64,000 nt of DNA from Bacilli bacterium (GTDB lineage: Bacteria > Bacillota_I > Bacilli_A > RF39 > UBA660), in NCBI GenBank assembly GCA_900758495.1, contig CAAERO010000005.1:144677-208676 (forward strand), given 5' to 3'. A program made the translations under genes and the position numbers. The notes beneath the pieces were generated by a model, which worked only from the letters and a program-made list of their open reading frames with translations, searched no databases and was not told where the DNA came from. Positions 1 through 10,316 of the stretch are shown piece after piece; within the stretch, counting starts at the first letter, position 1; each line of letters opens with the position of its first letter.

Positions 1-480
1 AATTAAATCAGGATTATCAAGAACTGCACCAAAGGCATGAGCGAGACTGTAGCCTAATTCACCACCTTCGTTAATAGAGCCAGGTGTTTCTGGTGCAACG
101 TGTGAAGAAATTCCTCCAGGGAAACTAAATTGTTTAAATAATCTTTTTAAACCTTCTTCATCTTGTGAAATATTAGGATATATTTCAGAGTAAGTTCCTT
201 CCAAATATACATTAGAAACAATGGCATTACCACCGTGACCAGGTCCAGAGATATAAATCATATTTAAATCGTATTTTTTGATAATTCTATTTAGATGAGT
301 ATAAATGAAATTTTGGGCAGGTACAGTTCCCCAATGACCAACTACTTTCTTCTTTAGGTCATTTCTTTCAAGAGCTTTTTTGAGTAGAGGATTATTCTTT
401 AAATAAAGTTGTCCAACTGATAAGTAATTAGCAGCATTAAAGTACCTATTTATTAAATTTTTTTCTCTTTCTGTAAGCAT
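1..480 (-). CDS. xfp: Phosphoketolase, N-terminal part (cut by window edge)
   Basis: Reading the minus strand from the ATG at 480 gives 160 codons that stay open to the edge. The protein starts MLTEREK and contains [43 protein letters not shown] and [17 protein letters not shown], the thiamine-diphosphate N-terminal domain of xylulose-5-phosphate/fructose-6-phosphate phosphoketolase. The family splits sugar phosphates into acetyl phosphate and a triose or tetrose phosphate. A good ribosome site (AGGAGG) lies just upstream of the start. The usual family length is about 790-800 residues, so roughly four fifths lie outside the window. It points away from rpsL. Which sugar phosphate is preferred cannot be told from this part. 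Confidence 0.93.
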   Translation of the reverse strand, partial: MLTEREKNLINRYFNAANYLSVGQLYLKNNPLLKKALERNDLKKKVVGHWGTVPAQNFIYTHLNRIIKKYDLNMIYISGPGHGGNAIVSNVYLEGTYSEIYPNISQDEEGLKRLFKQFSFPGGISSHVAPETPGSINEGGELGYSLAHAFGAVLDNPDLI

Positions 481-594
481 TATAAGCCTCCTATTCTTCT
501 TCATTATAAGATAAAAAGAATGTTTTAACAATTCTAAACTAGAAAAAAGTGTCTTTTCATAAAAAGTGTATGTCAATTTCTTTAAAAAATATGT

Positions 595-623
595 TTGACA
601 AAGCTATAATCTGATGTTATATT
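595..623 (+). promoter_or_regulatory. Promoter of the str operon
   Basis: A perfect -35 box TTGACA (595-600) is followed after 17 bases by TATATT (618-623). It lies about 100 bases upstream of rpsL. The remainder of 481-723 holds the divergent phosphoketolase ribosome site and the rpsL leader. Confidence 0.85.
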
Positions 624-639
624 ATAACTGCTGATTAAA

Positions 640-723
640 TTTGATTTTGTTGTGAGACAAAATTTTATTTAAAGGTTAAAATGATACACCCGGATATGTG
701 TAAAGAAAGGAGATATATTTTAT
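640..723 (+). promoter_or_regulatory. rpsL 5' leader with small hairpin
   Basis: The untranslated leader contains ACACCCGGATATGTGT at about 685-700, where ACAC can pair with GTGT around a CCGGATAT loop, followed by the ribosome site AAAGAAAGGAG. A similar CCCGGAT hairpin is, from memory, common before rpsL in Bacillota. A role in feedback by a ribosomal protein (S7 or S12) is inference. Confidence 0.45.
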
Positions 724-1134
724 ATGCCTACAGTTCAACAATTGGTACGTAAAGGAAGAGGTAATAAAGTTCGCAAAAGTAAGGCCCCAGTGTTAGGTGT
801 TGGTGTTAATACAATTCGTAGAAAATCAACTAGTAATCCATCACCACAAAAGCGTGGAGTATGTACTCGTGTAGGAACTAAAACCCCTAAGAAACCAAAC
901 TCAGCTTTAAGAAAATATGCTCGTGTTCGTTTATCAAATGGTAAAGAAGTAGATACTTATATTCCAGGTATTGGACATAACTTACAAGAGCACAGTGTTG
1001 TACTAGTACGTGGGGGACGTGTTAAGGACTTAATCGGAGTTCGTTATCATATCGTTCGTGGTACATTAGATACTGCTGGAGTAAAAGATAGAAAACAAGG
1101 TCGTAGCAAATATGGTGCTAAACGCCCTAAGTAG
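724..1134 (+). CDS. rpsL: 30S ribosomal protein S12
   Basis: A 136-residue S12 with the extended N-terminal half typical of Bacillota and all family blocks: [13 protein letters not shown] (40-52), [11 protein letters not shown] (54-64), [11 protein letters not shown] and RGGRVKDL. It sits at the decoding centre. Lys56 and Lys101 (B. subtilis numbering, which matches directly) are kept, but the next motif reads KDLIGVRYH: residue 104 is Ile where nearly all S12 proteins have Pro. Changes at this Pro are known to affect streptomycin response. First gene of rpsL-rpsG-fusA, with an AAAGGAG ribosome site. Confidence 0.98.
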   Translation: MPTVQQLVRKGRGNKVRKSKAPVLGVGVNTIRRKSTSNPSPQKRGVCTRVGTKTPKKPNSALRKYARVRLSNGKEVDTYIPGIGHNLQEHSVVLVRGGRVKDLIGVRYHIVRGTLDTAGVKDRKQGRSKYGAKRPK

Positions 1135-1161
1135 AATTAATATTGAAAGGAGGAAATCAAT

Positions 1162-1629
1162 ATGCGTAAAAGACGCGCTGTAAAAAGAGATGTTTTACCA
1201 GATCCTATATACAAATCTAAAACAGTAGCAAAATTAATAAATACTATTATGTTAGATGGTAAAAAAGGAACTGCCCAAACAATTCTTTATGAAGCATTTG
1301 ATATAATAAAAGAGAAAACTGGTCGTAATCCACTTGAAGTTTTCAATGAAGCAATGGATAATATTAGACCAGCACTAGAAGTTAAGTCACGTCGTGTTGG
1401 AGGAGCTAACTATCAAGTACCTCAAGAAGTAACACCTCGTCGTGCTGAAGCTTTAGCACTTCGTTGGCTAGTTAAATATTCTCGCCTTCGTGGAGGACGT
1501 GGAATGGCTGATAACTTAGCTAACGAAATAATTGATGCTGCAAATGGAACAGGAGCAGCTGTTAAGAAAAAAGAAGATACTCACAGAATGGCAGAAGCAA
1601 ACAAGGCTTATGCACATTATCGTTGGTAG
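1162..1629 (+). CDS. rpsG: 30S ribosomal protein S7
   Basis: A 155-residue S7, the usual bacterial length, starting [10 protein letters not shown] and containing the 16S-binding core ([14 protein letters not shown]) and the block RALALRWL-like ([13 protein letters not shown]). It nucleates the 30S head and in other bacteria can repress its own operon. It begins 27 bases after rpsL with the strong ribosome site AAAGGAGGAA. The end AHYRW is the short bacterial C-terminus. Confidence 0.98.
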   Translation: MRKRRAVKRDVLPDPIYKSKTVAKLINTIMLDGKKGTAQTILYEAFDIIKEKTGRNPLEVFNEAMDNIRPALEVKSRRVGGANYQVPQEVTPRRAEALALRWLVKYSRLRGGRGMADNLANEIIDAANGTGAAVKKKEDTHRMAEANKAYAHYRW

Positions 1630-1641
1630 AAAGGATAATAT

Positions 1642-3711
1642 ATGGCAAGAGATACGTCTTTAGATAAGACAAGAAATTTTGGAATTATGGCACATATTGA
1701 TGCTGGAAAAACAACTACTACAGAACGTATATTATTCCATGGTGGAAATATCCATAAAATTGGAGAAACTCACGATGGAGCTAGCCAAATGGACTGGATG
1801 GAGCAAGAAAAAGAGCGTGGTATTACTATTACTTCTGCTGCTACAACAGTTCACTGGAAAGGATATCGTTACAATATCATCGATACTCCTGGACACGTAG
1901 ACTTCACTATTGAAGTCAGCCGTAGTTTAAGAGTACTTGATGGATCAGTTGCTTTGTTAGATGCTCAAGCTGGTGTTGAACCACAAATGGAAACAGTTTG
2001 GCGTCAAGCTGATGAATTTATGGTACCTAGAATTATTTTTGCTAATAAGATGGGTAAGATGGGAGCAGACTTTAGTTACAGTCTTAAATCTATTAAAGAC
2101 CGTCTAGGAGTTAATGCTAAACCTATTGAATGGCCTATTGGAGCTGAAGATGATTTTAGAGGAGTTATAGATTTAGTTACTAAAAAAGCAATTGAATTTG
2201 ATGGTAAACCAGAAGAAAATGCTAAGGCAATTGAAATTCCAGCAGATTTAAAAGATTTAGTAGAAGAAAAACATGCTGAACTTATTGATGCAGTAGCTGA
2301 ATTTGATGATGAAATGATGGAAACTTACCTTGAAGGTGGAGAAGTTACTGAAGAAATGATTAAAAGAGCTATTCGTAAAGGTTGCCTTGCTACTAAGTTT
2401 TTCCCAGTTATGTGTGGAGATGCTTTAGGAAATAAAGGTATTAAACCATTAATGGATGCTGTTATTGATTATTTACCTAGTCCATTAGACATTGCTTCTA
2501 TTAAAGGACATAATTTAAAGGGAGAAGAAGAAACTCGTCATCCAAGTGATTCTGAACCTTTCAGTGCTTTAGCATTTAAGGTTATGACAGATCCATTTGT
2601 TGGACGTTTAACATTCTTCCGTGTTTATTCAGGACACTTATCAAGTGGTAGTTATGTATTAAATTCTACAAAAGACAGTAAAGAAAGAATTGGTCGTATT
2701 TTACAAATGCATGCTAATACTCGTAAAGAAATTACAGATGTATATACAGGAGATATTGCTGCTGCTGTAGGACTTAAAAATACAACAACTGGTGATACTT
2801 TATGTGATGAAAAGAAACCAATTATTCTTGAAAAACTATCAGTTCCTGAGCCAGTTATTCAATTAGCTGTTGAACCTAAGAGTAAAGCTGATCAAGATAA
2901 AATGGCTTTAGCTTTACAAAAATTAGCTGAAGAAGATCCTACATTTAAAGTTCATACAGATCATGAAACAGGACAAACTGTTATTGCTGGTATGGGTGAA
3001 TTACACTTAGATGTATTAGTTGACCGTATGAAACGTGAATTTCACGTTGAAGCTAATGTAGGTGCTCCACAAGTTGCTTATCGTGAAACAATTAAGCAAG
3101 CTGCTGATTGTGAAGGTAAATATATTAAACAATCTGGTGGACGTGGACAATATGGTCATGTTTGGGTTAAGTTTGAGCCTAATCCAGATAAAGGATATGA
3201 ATTTGTTGACCAAATCGTTGGTGGAGTTGTTCCTCGTGAATACATTCCAGTAGTAGATAAAGGTTTACAAGAAGCTATGCAAACTGGTATTTTAGCAGGA
3301 TATCCTATGATTGATGTTAAAGCTACATTATTTGATGGTTCATACCATGATGTAGACTCTAACGAAATGGCTTTCAAAATTGCTGCATCTATGGCATTGA
3401 AAGAAGCTAAGAATAAATGTAATGCCGTTTTATTAGAACCAATTATGAAAGTTGATGTAACAACACCAGATGAATATTTTGGTAATGTTATGGGTGATTT
3501 AACAAGTCGTCGTGGTAGACCACTTGGACAAGAGAGTACTGGAAATGCAGTAAAATTATCTGCTATGGTACCACTTTCTGAAATGTTTGGTTATGCTACT
3601 AATTTACGTAGTAATACTCAAGGAAGAGGAAACTTTGTTATGACATTCGACCATTATGAAGAAGTTCCAAGAAACATTGCAGAAGAAATAATTAAAAAGA
3701 GTGGAAATTAA
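1642..3711 (+). CDS. fusA: Elongation factor G
   Basis: A 689-residue translocation GTPase, near the usual length of about 692, starting 12 bases after rpsG. G1 is [12 protein letters not shown] (about 17-28), switch I ERGITI and G3 DTPGHVDF are all normal. Domain IV is present ([20 protein letters not shown]), as are [11 protein letters not shown] and the C-terminal block LRSNTQGR. Odd: the G4 motif that reads guanine is NKMG (135-138) instead of NKMD, and the G5 block is CGDALGNKG (258-266) instead of the usual CGSAFKNKG. The rest of the protein looks fully functional, and no second copy is visible here. See findings. Confidence 0.97.
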   Translation: MARDTSLDKTRNFGIMAHIDAGKTTTTERILFHGGNIHKIGETHDGASQMDWMEQEKERGITITSAATTVHWKGYRYNIIDTPGHVDFTIEVSRSLRVLDGSVALLDAQAGVEPQMETVWRQADEFMVPRIIFANKMGKMGADFSYSLKSIKDRLGVNAKPIEWPIGAEDDFRGVIDLVTKKAIEFDGKPEENAKAIEIPADLKDLVEEKHAELIDAVAEFDDEMMETYLEGGEVTEEMIKRAIRKGCLATKFFPVMCGDALGNKGIKPLMDAVIDYLPSPLDIASIKGHNLKGEEETRHPSDSEPFSALAFKVMTDPFVGRLTFFRVYSGHLSSGSYVLNSTKDSKERIGRILQMHANTRKEITDVYTGDIAAAVGLKNTTTGDTLCDEKKPIILEKLSVPEPVIQLAVEPKSKADQDKMALALQKLAEEDPTFKVHTDHETGQTVIAGMGELHLDVLVDRMKREFHVEANVGAPQVAYRETIKQAADCEGKYIKQSGGRGQYGHVWVKFEPNPDKGYEFVDQIVGGVVPREYIPVVDKGLQEAMQTGILAGYPMIDVKATLFDGSYHDVDSNEMAFKIAASMALKEAKNKCNAVLLEPIMKVDVTTPDEYFGNVMGDLTSRRGRPLGQESTGNAVKLSAMVPLSEMFGYATNLRSNTQGRGNFVMTFDHYEEVPRNIAEEIIKKSGN

Positions 3712-3741
3712 TTTAAACTCTTAAAAAATAGTTCTAAACAG

Positions 3742-3770
3742 TTGCAAATTTGTAAATTGTTAGATAAAAT
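3742..3770 (+). promoter_or_regulatory. Promoter of tuf
   Basis: TTGCAA (3742-3747), a 17-base spacer and TAAAAT (3765-3770) lie 34 bases before tuf. This suggests tuf can be transcribed separately from the str operon. I see no terminator between fusA and tuf, so read-through is also likely. Confidence 0.6.
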
Positions 3771-3803
3771 AAATATTGAACAAAAAAAGGAGGAAATTTA
3801 ATT

Positions 3804-4994
3804 ATGGCAAAACAAAAATTTGATCGTTCAAAACCACATGTTAACATTGGTACAATTGGACACGTAGATCATGGTAAAACTACTTTAACTGCAGCTATTA
3901 CTAAATGTTTACATGACAAGAACCCTGAGTGGGCTGATTTCACTGATTATGCAAACATTGATAAAGCTCCAGAAGAAAGAGAACGTGGAATTACTATCAA
4001 TACTTCACACGTTGAATATCAAACAGAAAAACGTCACTATGCACACGTTGACTGCCCAGGACATGCTGATTATGTTAAAAACATGATTACTGGTGCTGCT
4101 CAAATGGATGGAGCAATCTTAGTTATTGCTGCTACTGATGGTGCTATGGCTCAAACTCGTGAACACATCTTATTATCACGTCAAGTTGGAGTACCTCGTA
4201 TGGTTGTATTCTTAAACAAATGTGATATGGTTGATGATCCTGAGTTAATCGATTTAGTAGAAATGGAAGTTCGTGACTTATTAAATGAATATGGTTACGA
4301 AGGAGATGAAACTCCAATCATTAAGGGTTCTGCACTTAAAGCTCTTGAAGGAGAACAAAAGTATGTTGATGCTATTTATGAATTAATGGATGCTGTTGAT
4401 ACTTGGATTCCTACTCCAGAAAGAGATAATGATAAACCATTCTTAATGAGTATTGAAGATGTATTCACAATCACTGGTCGTGGTACAGTTGTTACTGGAC
4501 GTGTTGAACGTGGACAATTAAAACTTAATGATGAAGTTGAAATCGTTGGTATTAAACCAACTCAAAAGACAGTTGTTACAGGAATTGAAATGTTCCGTAA
4601 GCAATTAGACTTCGCTGAAGCAGGAGATAATGCTGGTGTATTATTACGTGGTATTTCTCGTGAACAAGTTGAACGTGGACAAGTTCTTGCTAAACCAGGA
4701 AGTGTTCATCCACATCACCAATTCAAAGCTGAAGTATATGTACTAAGCAAAGAAGAAGGTGGACGTCATACACCATTCTTCTCAAATTATCGTCCTCAAT
4801 TCTATTTTAGAACTACAGACGTAACTGGTGTTATTACATTACCTGAAGGTGTTGAAATGGTTATGCCAGGAGACAATGTTTCAATGGATGTTGAGTTAAT
4901 TCACCCAATCGCTATTGAAAAAGGTACTAAGTTCTCTATCCGTGAAGGTGGACGTACTGTTGGTGCTGGTGTTGTTTCTGAAATCGAAGGATAA
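3804..4994 (+). CDS. tuf: Elongation factor Tu
   Basis: A 396-residue EF-Tu, full length. GTPase motifs are canonical: [11 protein letters not shown] (19-29 region), [19 protein letters not shown] (G4) and GSALKALEG (G5). Domains II and III follow, with [14 protein letters not shown] and the aminoacyl-tRNA/EF-Ts region ending [15 protein letters not shown]. It delivers aminoacyl-tRNA to the ribosome. The intact G4 and G5 motifs contrast with the altered ones of the neighbouring EF-G. A GGAGG ribosome site precedes the ATG and a strong terminator follows. Confidence 0.99.
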   Translation: MAKQKFDRSKPHVNIGTIGHVDHGKTTLTAAITKCLHDKNPEWADFTDYANIDKAPEERERGITINTSHVEYQTEKRHYAHVDCPGHADYVKNMITGAAQMDGAILVIAATDGAMAQTREHILLSRQVGVPRMVVFLNKCDMVDDPELIDLVEMEVRDLLNEYGYEGDETPIIKGSALKALEGEQKYVDAIYELMDAVDTWIPTPERDNDKPFLMSIEDVFTITGRGTVVTGRVERGQLKLNDEVEIVGIKPTQKTVVTGIEMFRKQLDFAEAGDNAGVLLRGISREQVERGQVLAKPGSVHPHHQFKAEVYVLSKEEGGRHTPFFSNYRPQFYFRTTDVTGVITLPEGVEMVMPGDNVSMDVELIHPIAIEKGTKFSIREGGRTVGAGVVSEIEG

Positions 4995-5008
4995 TAGCAA
5001 CATAAATA

Positions 5009-5050
5009 AAAACTGTAAAATCAAACAATTTGATTTTTACAGTTTTTTTT
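5009..5050 (+). terminator. Terminator after tuf
   Basis: The arms AAAACTGTAAAATCAAA and TTTGATTTTTACAGTTTT pair around a short CAA loop and are followed by a run of T. This is a long, nearly perfect intrinsic terminator closing the str/tuf unit. Confidence 0.93.
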
Positions 5051-5081
5051 GTTATCATTAATTATACTAGGGTGTGATAAT

Positions 5082-5711
5082 ATGAAAAAAATTAAACATA
5101 AAAAAGAGATATTACTAGTATTATTAGGAGTTATTTTAATATTAGCTGGTGCATATCTTACTGCTAAGGCTTCTAATAAAGAAACTGTAAAACCTATTTC
5201 TAGAAAAGAAGAAACTTTAAAAGTTAATGGTCAAACGATAAATTTAAAGTTATATCGTGTTGATAAGTCTTTCTTTTTACAAATTCCTGATGATTTTATA
5301 GCAATGACAGGTAATGATTTAAATCAAAAGTATGGTACTAGTGCAAGAGCAGAACTTATTTTTGATAGTAAAGACGATTTAACACACATTTCTGTTACTA
5401 GAGGAAAAGATGATATTTTAGAAGAGTCACTTGGTACATATATAGAAACTCTTAAAAATACTATGACAGGTTATACAGATGTTAAATTTGAAACATACCA
5501 AAAATATGGAAAAAACTTTGCAAGAATAGTAGCAACAAGTTCTGATGAAGCTGCAAAATATTATGACATAAGATACTTTGTATTGGACAATAAATTAATA
5601 ACAATAGAATTTTATACGACAATTAACCAAAAAAGAGAATGGGAAAAAGTTAGTAAAAAAATTCTTGATAGTATTTGTTTTAATGAAGATGATATTAAGG
5701 GTAAAAACTAA
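5082..5711 (+). CDS. Membrane-anchored protein of unknown function
   Basis: Starting at the ATG at 5082 (GGGTG upstream; the possible TTG start at 5049 lies inside the terminator tail), the protein has 209 residues. A basic start (MKKIKHKKE) leads into one hydrophobic segment (about 9-29, LLVLLGVILILAGAYLTAKA) with no lipobox Cys, so it is probably an N-terminally anchored extracellular protein. The remainder is soluble mixed alpha/beta, with SFFLQIPDDFIAM and a late block YYDIRYFVLDNKLITIEFYT that recall small PsbP/Mog1-like folds. That fold assignment is weak and I do not assign a function. It converges on the FemX-like gene across a shared terminator. Confidence 0.75.
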   Translation: MKKIKHKKEILLVLLGVILILAGAYLTAKASNKETVKPISRKEETLKVNGQTINLKLYRVDKSFFLQIPDDFIAMTGNDLNQKYGTSARAELIFDSKDDLTHISVTRGKDDILEESLGTYIETLKNTMTGYTDVKFETYQKYGKNFARIVATSSDEAAKYYDIRYFVLDNKLITIEFYTTINQKREWEKVSKKILDSICFNEDDIKGKN

Positions 5712-5740
5712 ATTTCATCTTTTTACTTTTTACAAAATAA

Positions 5741-5770
5741 AAAATGTAATAATTAGTTTATTACACTTTT
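5741..5770. terminator. Bidirectional terminator between convergent genes
   Basis: TGTAATAA (5745-5752) pairs with TTATTACA (5758-5765) around TTAGT. An A-run precedes it and CTTTT follows, so it can serve both the plus-strand gene ending at 5711 and the minus-strand gene ending at 5778. Confidence 0.7.
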
Positions 5771-5777
5771 ATAAAAA

Positions 5778-7028
5778 TTACTTTTCTTTTTTCTTATCTT
5801 TATTTAAATTTCTATATAAGTTATATGGTAACTGATTGATAACAAAATCAAATTCACCAACATATTCACTAATAATCGGATTGAAACCTAGTTTCATTTC
5901 GTTTAAACCAGAATATTCTGTTATGTGCTCAAAATCTCCACTCACAGCATTGAAATTAATATATTTTAAATTCATTTTTTTATAAGTAGAAATTAATTCC
6001 CATTTCATAAGATAACTTGGATTTAAAGATTTGAATTTAGAATTTAACCCTTCAATAATTAAGAATGCAGAGTGGTCATATCTCAAAACTAGAGATGATG
6101 CAATTAAAATGCCATTTGGATTCTCTTTTAATAAATTAGTAGCCCATACTAGATTTTTTTTATAAGTATTTATTAATTTGTCTGATTCGATTTTTTCATT
6201 TATTAATTTTTTTCTAGTATTAGCATTTTTGGCTTGTTGAATTTTATAAGCTAGATTATCGTTTATCTCCATTTCTCTTTCATATAGTTTCTTGCTATTG
6301 ATAACGAAAGTCTCTGTATTTAATTTAGCAAAATATAAGTCAACGTCATTTTTAAAATTTTTACAGAATTCTTGATAATACTCAATTGGTCTTGAATATT
6401 TTTTTTTGACAAAATCATAAAATAAAGGAAGATTTTGTTCATTTCCCTTAATAATTTCCACACCGCTCCGCATTGCTTTTTTTATTTTATACCGAACTCG
6501 TTTTTCAAAACTATTATAGATAGTCTCAATATTTTTATTAAGGGAAATAACAGCTTCAAATCTTGGTTTTTCTGTTTCAAAGAAAAGAGTAGGTCCATGA
6601 TATTCCCAGTGGCTAGCTTTTAAATTTTCTACAATAATATTTGATTCTGGGTTAATATTTAAAATTTTTCCGTTGGCATTATGTAGTGATACAGGAACGA
6701 CAGGATCAATTTTTAATAACATAAAACCTTGCTTTGCTAGGAGCTTTTTTAATCTCTCTGTAAACTCTTTTAATAAAGCACCATTGCTGTAATCAAATAG
6801 CAATCCTCTAGGAGCATAAGCAATTTTGTAGTTCATAAATACTTCTTTATAGAGCAATAACGATGCTCCAATAATATTTTCCATCTCATCAATAATGCCA
6901 AGATAGTGTATATCGTAGCCGAATTTTTTCATAATTTTGCCATAAGAACTAGATTGATAATAACTACGATACTTATGTCTTAGTGCATATTTATCAAATT
7001 CTTTTTCTTCTAGTGTGATTATTTTCAT
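5778..7028 (-). CDS. FemABX-family (FemX-like) peptidoglycan cross-bridge aminoacyltransferase
   Basis: A 416-residue protein with the double-GNAT layout of the FemABX family, which uses aminoacyl-tRNA to add cross-bridge residues to lipid II. Visible blocks are YQSSSYGKIMKKFGYD near the start, AYAPRGLLFDY (about 71-81), then RVRYKIKKAMRSGVEI, a lysine-rich helical arm (about 240-300) of the type that contacts tRNA, and the second domain with SSLVLRYDHSAFLIIEG and NFNAVSGDF. It is one of three such genes here and stands alone, unlike the tandem pair at 56.3-58.9 kb. The start follows a GGAGG site. The added amino acid cannot be inferred. Confidence 0.88.
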   Translation of the reverse strand: MKIITLEEKEFDKYALRHKYRSYYQSSSYGKIMKKFGYDIHYLGIIDEMENIIGASLLLYKEVFMNYKIAYAPRGLLFDYSNGALLKEFTERLKKLLAKQGFMLLKIDPVVPVSLHNANGKILNINPESNIIVENLKASHWEYHGPTLFFETEKPRFEAVISLNKNIETIYNSFEKRVRYKIKKAMRSGVEIIKGNEQNLPLFYDFVKKKYSRPIEYYQEFCKNFKNDVDLYFAKLNTETFVINSKKLYEREMEINDNLAYKIQQAKNANTRKKLINEKIESDKLINTYKKNLVWATNLLKENPNGILIASSLVLRYDHSAFLIIEGLNSKFKSLNPSYLMKWELISTYKKMNLKYINFNAVSGDFEHITEYSGLNEMKLGFNPIISEYVGEFDFVINQLPYNLYRNLNKDKKKEK

Positions 7029-7136
7029 GGAATCCTCCTTAATCCATTATATTATATCAGTCATTTACACAATTTTCAATGAGAGTGATGCTAAAGATTT
7101 GTAAAATTTAGTACAATATAAGAGGAGTAAACAATA

Positions 7137-7790
7137 TGATTGAAAATAAAATAATCTCAGTTCTTGCCATGAAGCAATACAGTATTTAATTGTGCTTAAA
7201 CGTGGTAATACTGTCATTAAATCAATGAAAAAGGAATGAATAGAATAGTTAGAAAAACTATGTGAGCTTTAATATTTGGAAGTAATCCTACTGATTTGTG
7301 AGATATTATGTTTGATTATTTACTAAAAAATTATGGAATTACAATTGATTATAGAGATTTTCCAAAGCTTGTGAACTAAATATAGAAGTTATCGATAAAA
7401 GATAAATGATTTATCAATTGTTACTAGATGAGGTTACATTGATTAAATAATTGGTACTAATAGAAAAAAACTACTATTAATTGTAATATGACTATCATTT
7501 TAAGAATTTTAGAAATAGATTTGACTTTCATAATTTAGATAATCCTACCAAAATGGTTAAAATAATAGTTTAGTGCTATGGTAAAATTAAAATTTATGAA
7601 GTATAAATATATAAATCTTTGAAACTTTAAGTGAAGCGGTGCAATACATATAGGAAGTTATATTATTAAGTCTTGTTTTAGTTTTTTGAAATCAATATAA
7701 ATAAAGTGAAGACCAAGAAGATAACTCTACAGAAATAGTTAAAAAATTTTAGAGAAAATTCTCAGACTTAATAATAAATTTCTCTAAAAG
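7137..7790 (+). pseudogene. Decayed coding remnant
   Basis: The 850 bases between the FemX-like gene and enolase contain no intact gene. A strong ribosome site (AGAGGAG) at about 7121-7127 leads to ATG at 7137, but the frame closes after 17 codons. Protein-like stretches then continue in shifting frames: HEAIQYLIVLKRGNTVIKS (from 7169), SNPTDL-stop-DIMFDYLLKNYGITIDYRDF (from about 7280) and LDNPTKMVKIIV (from about 7535). Several internal stops are TGA where Trp would fit, consistent with G-to-A decay. I do not recognise the parent gene. The limits are approximate, and AT-rich chance cannot be excluded for the last third. Confidence 0.5.
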
Positions 7791-7854
7791 TGTGATATAA
7801 TCTTAATGAACTGCGTCAATAGATTATGTTTATTAATAGACTAGAAATTATTGA

Positions 7855-9123
<1,269 letters not shown>

Positions 9124-9132
9124 TTATAACTT

Positions 9133-9172
9133 AGGGAATGCGATGATAAGTATCTTGCATTTCTTTTTTTTA
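9133..9172 (+). terminator. Terminator after eno
   Basis: GGAATGCGAT and ATCTTGCATTTC form a bulged stem and are followed by eight T. It separates eno from secG. Confidence 0.7.
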
Positions 9173-9212
9173 TATGATAGTATATTGTTGTTTATTTATG
9201 GAGGTGTAATTT

Positions 9213-9428
9213 ATGAAAATTGCATTAGTTATAGTATCAATTTTGTTAATTATAATTGTTTTGTTACAGAGTAGTAAAGCTGAAGGTGGAGCTCAAATCT
9301 TATCAGGTAATACGACAGAGTTGTTTAAAAATCGTAAAGAAAGAGGAGCAGAATTAGTTATTACTAGAGTTACTATGCTTTTAGGATTAGCTTTCTTTAT
9401 CATTTGTTTAGTAGAATCATTTATTTAA
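9213..9428 (+). CDS. secG: Protein translocase subunit SecG
   Basis: 71 residues with the SecG pattern: a first membrane helix (about 2-18), the conserved stretch LLQSSKAEGG, a short cytoplasmic loop, and a second helix (about 52-70). It is the accessory subunit of the SecYEG channel; SecE and SecY are also encoded here. Ribosome site GGAGGTG. Its place directly before secE-nusG is unusual, since Bacilli normally keep secG beside eno or rnr; eno is indeed the upstream neighbour here. Confidence 0.92.
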   Translation: MKIALVIVSILLIIIVLLQSSKAEGGAQILSGNTTELFKNRKERGAELVITRVTMLLGLAFFIICLVESFI

Positions 9429-9514
9429 CATTGACAAAGTAAGTAATTTATGATATTTTACAAATAGGCACTGATTAGGTGTTTTTCTTTTGATGAAAAG
9501 AAGGGAAGATAAAA

Positions 9515-9766
9515 ATGGCAAAGAATGAAAAAAAATTAGAAGTAAAAGAGAATACTGCTAAGAAAAAAGAAGAAAAAGAAGGATTATGGACTAGAATTGT
9601 TTTATTCTTTAAGGGAGTAAAGTCTGAGTGGAAGAGAGTAAAATGGCCAACTAAAAAAGAAATGATAAAATATTCAGTAGCTACTATTGTTATTATCATA
9701 GGTTGTTCGGTATTCTTCTATGCAGTTGATATTTTATTAGCATTTTTACACAGTTTAGGTAAATAG
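9515..9766 (+). CDS. secE: Protein translocase subunit SecE
   Basis: 83 residues. A long charged Lys/Glu N-terminal tail is followed by the amphipathic SecE helix (FFKGVKSEWKRVKWPTKKEM, with the conserved KRVxWP motif) and a single membrane helix (about 50-75). It clamps SecY together in the inner membrane. It is followed after 14 bases by nusG, the classic secE-nusG pair. No rpmG (L33) gene precedes it, unlike many Bacilli. Confidence 0.95.
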   Translation: MAKNEKKLEVKENTAKKKEEKEGLWTRIVLFFKGVKSEWKRVKWPTKKEMIKYSVATIVIIIGCSVFFYAVDILLAFLHSLGK

Positions 9767-9780
9767 AGGAGGATTAAATA

Positions 9781-10314
9781 ATGGAAAAAGAATGGTTTGT
9801 AGTTAATACTTATTCTGGTCATGAAAACAAAGTTAAAGAAAAATTATTAATGCGTGCTGAATCTATGGGAATGCAAGATTATATCTTTCGTGTTATTGTA
9901 CCAGAACAAGAAGAGACAGAAATAAAAGATGGAGTTACTAAAAAAAGAATTAAAAAGTTATTTCCAGGTTATATATTAGTAGAAATGATTATGACAGATG
10001 AAGCTTGGTATGTTGTTCGTAATACTCCAGGTGTTACAGGATTTATTGGTTCAAGTGGCAAAGGCGCAAAACCAACTCCATTACCACCTCAAGAAGTAGA
10101 TAATGTCTTAAAAGTTATGGGAATGTCCCGCATTGATGTTGATAAAGAATTATCCATTGGTACAAAAGTAAAAATTATTGGTGGACCATTTACTGGGATG
10201 TTTGGTACTATTGAAGAAATTGATAATGATAATCAAAAATTCACTTTGAATGTAGACTTATTTGGTCAAGAAACTCAAGTAGAAGTTGACTTTGAGCAAA
10301 TTTCTAAGGCTTAA
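9781..10314 (+). CDS. nusG: Transcription termination/antitermination factor NusG
   Basis: 177 residues, normal length. The NGN domain starts EWFVVNTYSGHENKVKEKL and contains FPGYILVEM and NTPGVTGFIG. The C-terminal KOW domain has GTKVKIIGGPFTGMFGTIEEID. It binds RNA polymerase and couples it to the ribosome or to Rho. Ribosome site AGAGGAGG. An unknown gene starts two bases after its stop and is probably translationally coupled. Confidence 0.98.
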   Translation: MEKEWFVVNTYSGHENKVKEKLLMRAESMGMQDYIFRVIVPEQEETEIKDGVTKKRIKKLFPGYILVEMIMTDEAWYVVRNTPGVTGFIGSSGKGAKPTPLPPQEVDNVLKVMGMSRIDVDKELSIGTKVKIIGGPFTGMFGTIEEIDNDNQKFTLNVDLFGQETQVEVDFEQISKA

Positions 10315-10316
10315 TT

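Noticed and set aside
3016..3377. Minus-strand frames inside fusA and similar ones inside rpoB, rpoC, rplA and others
   Set aside because: Shadows of strongly conserved plus-strand genes; no ribosome sites and no protein-like features.
9440..9500. Terminator between secG and secE (AGGCAC...GGTGTTTTT)
   Set aside because: Only three or four pairs with mismatches; too weak to call.
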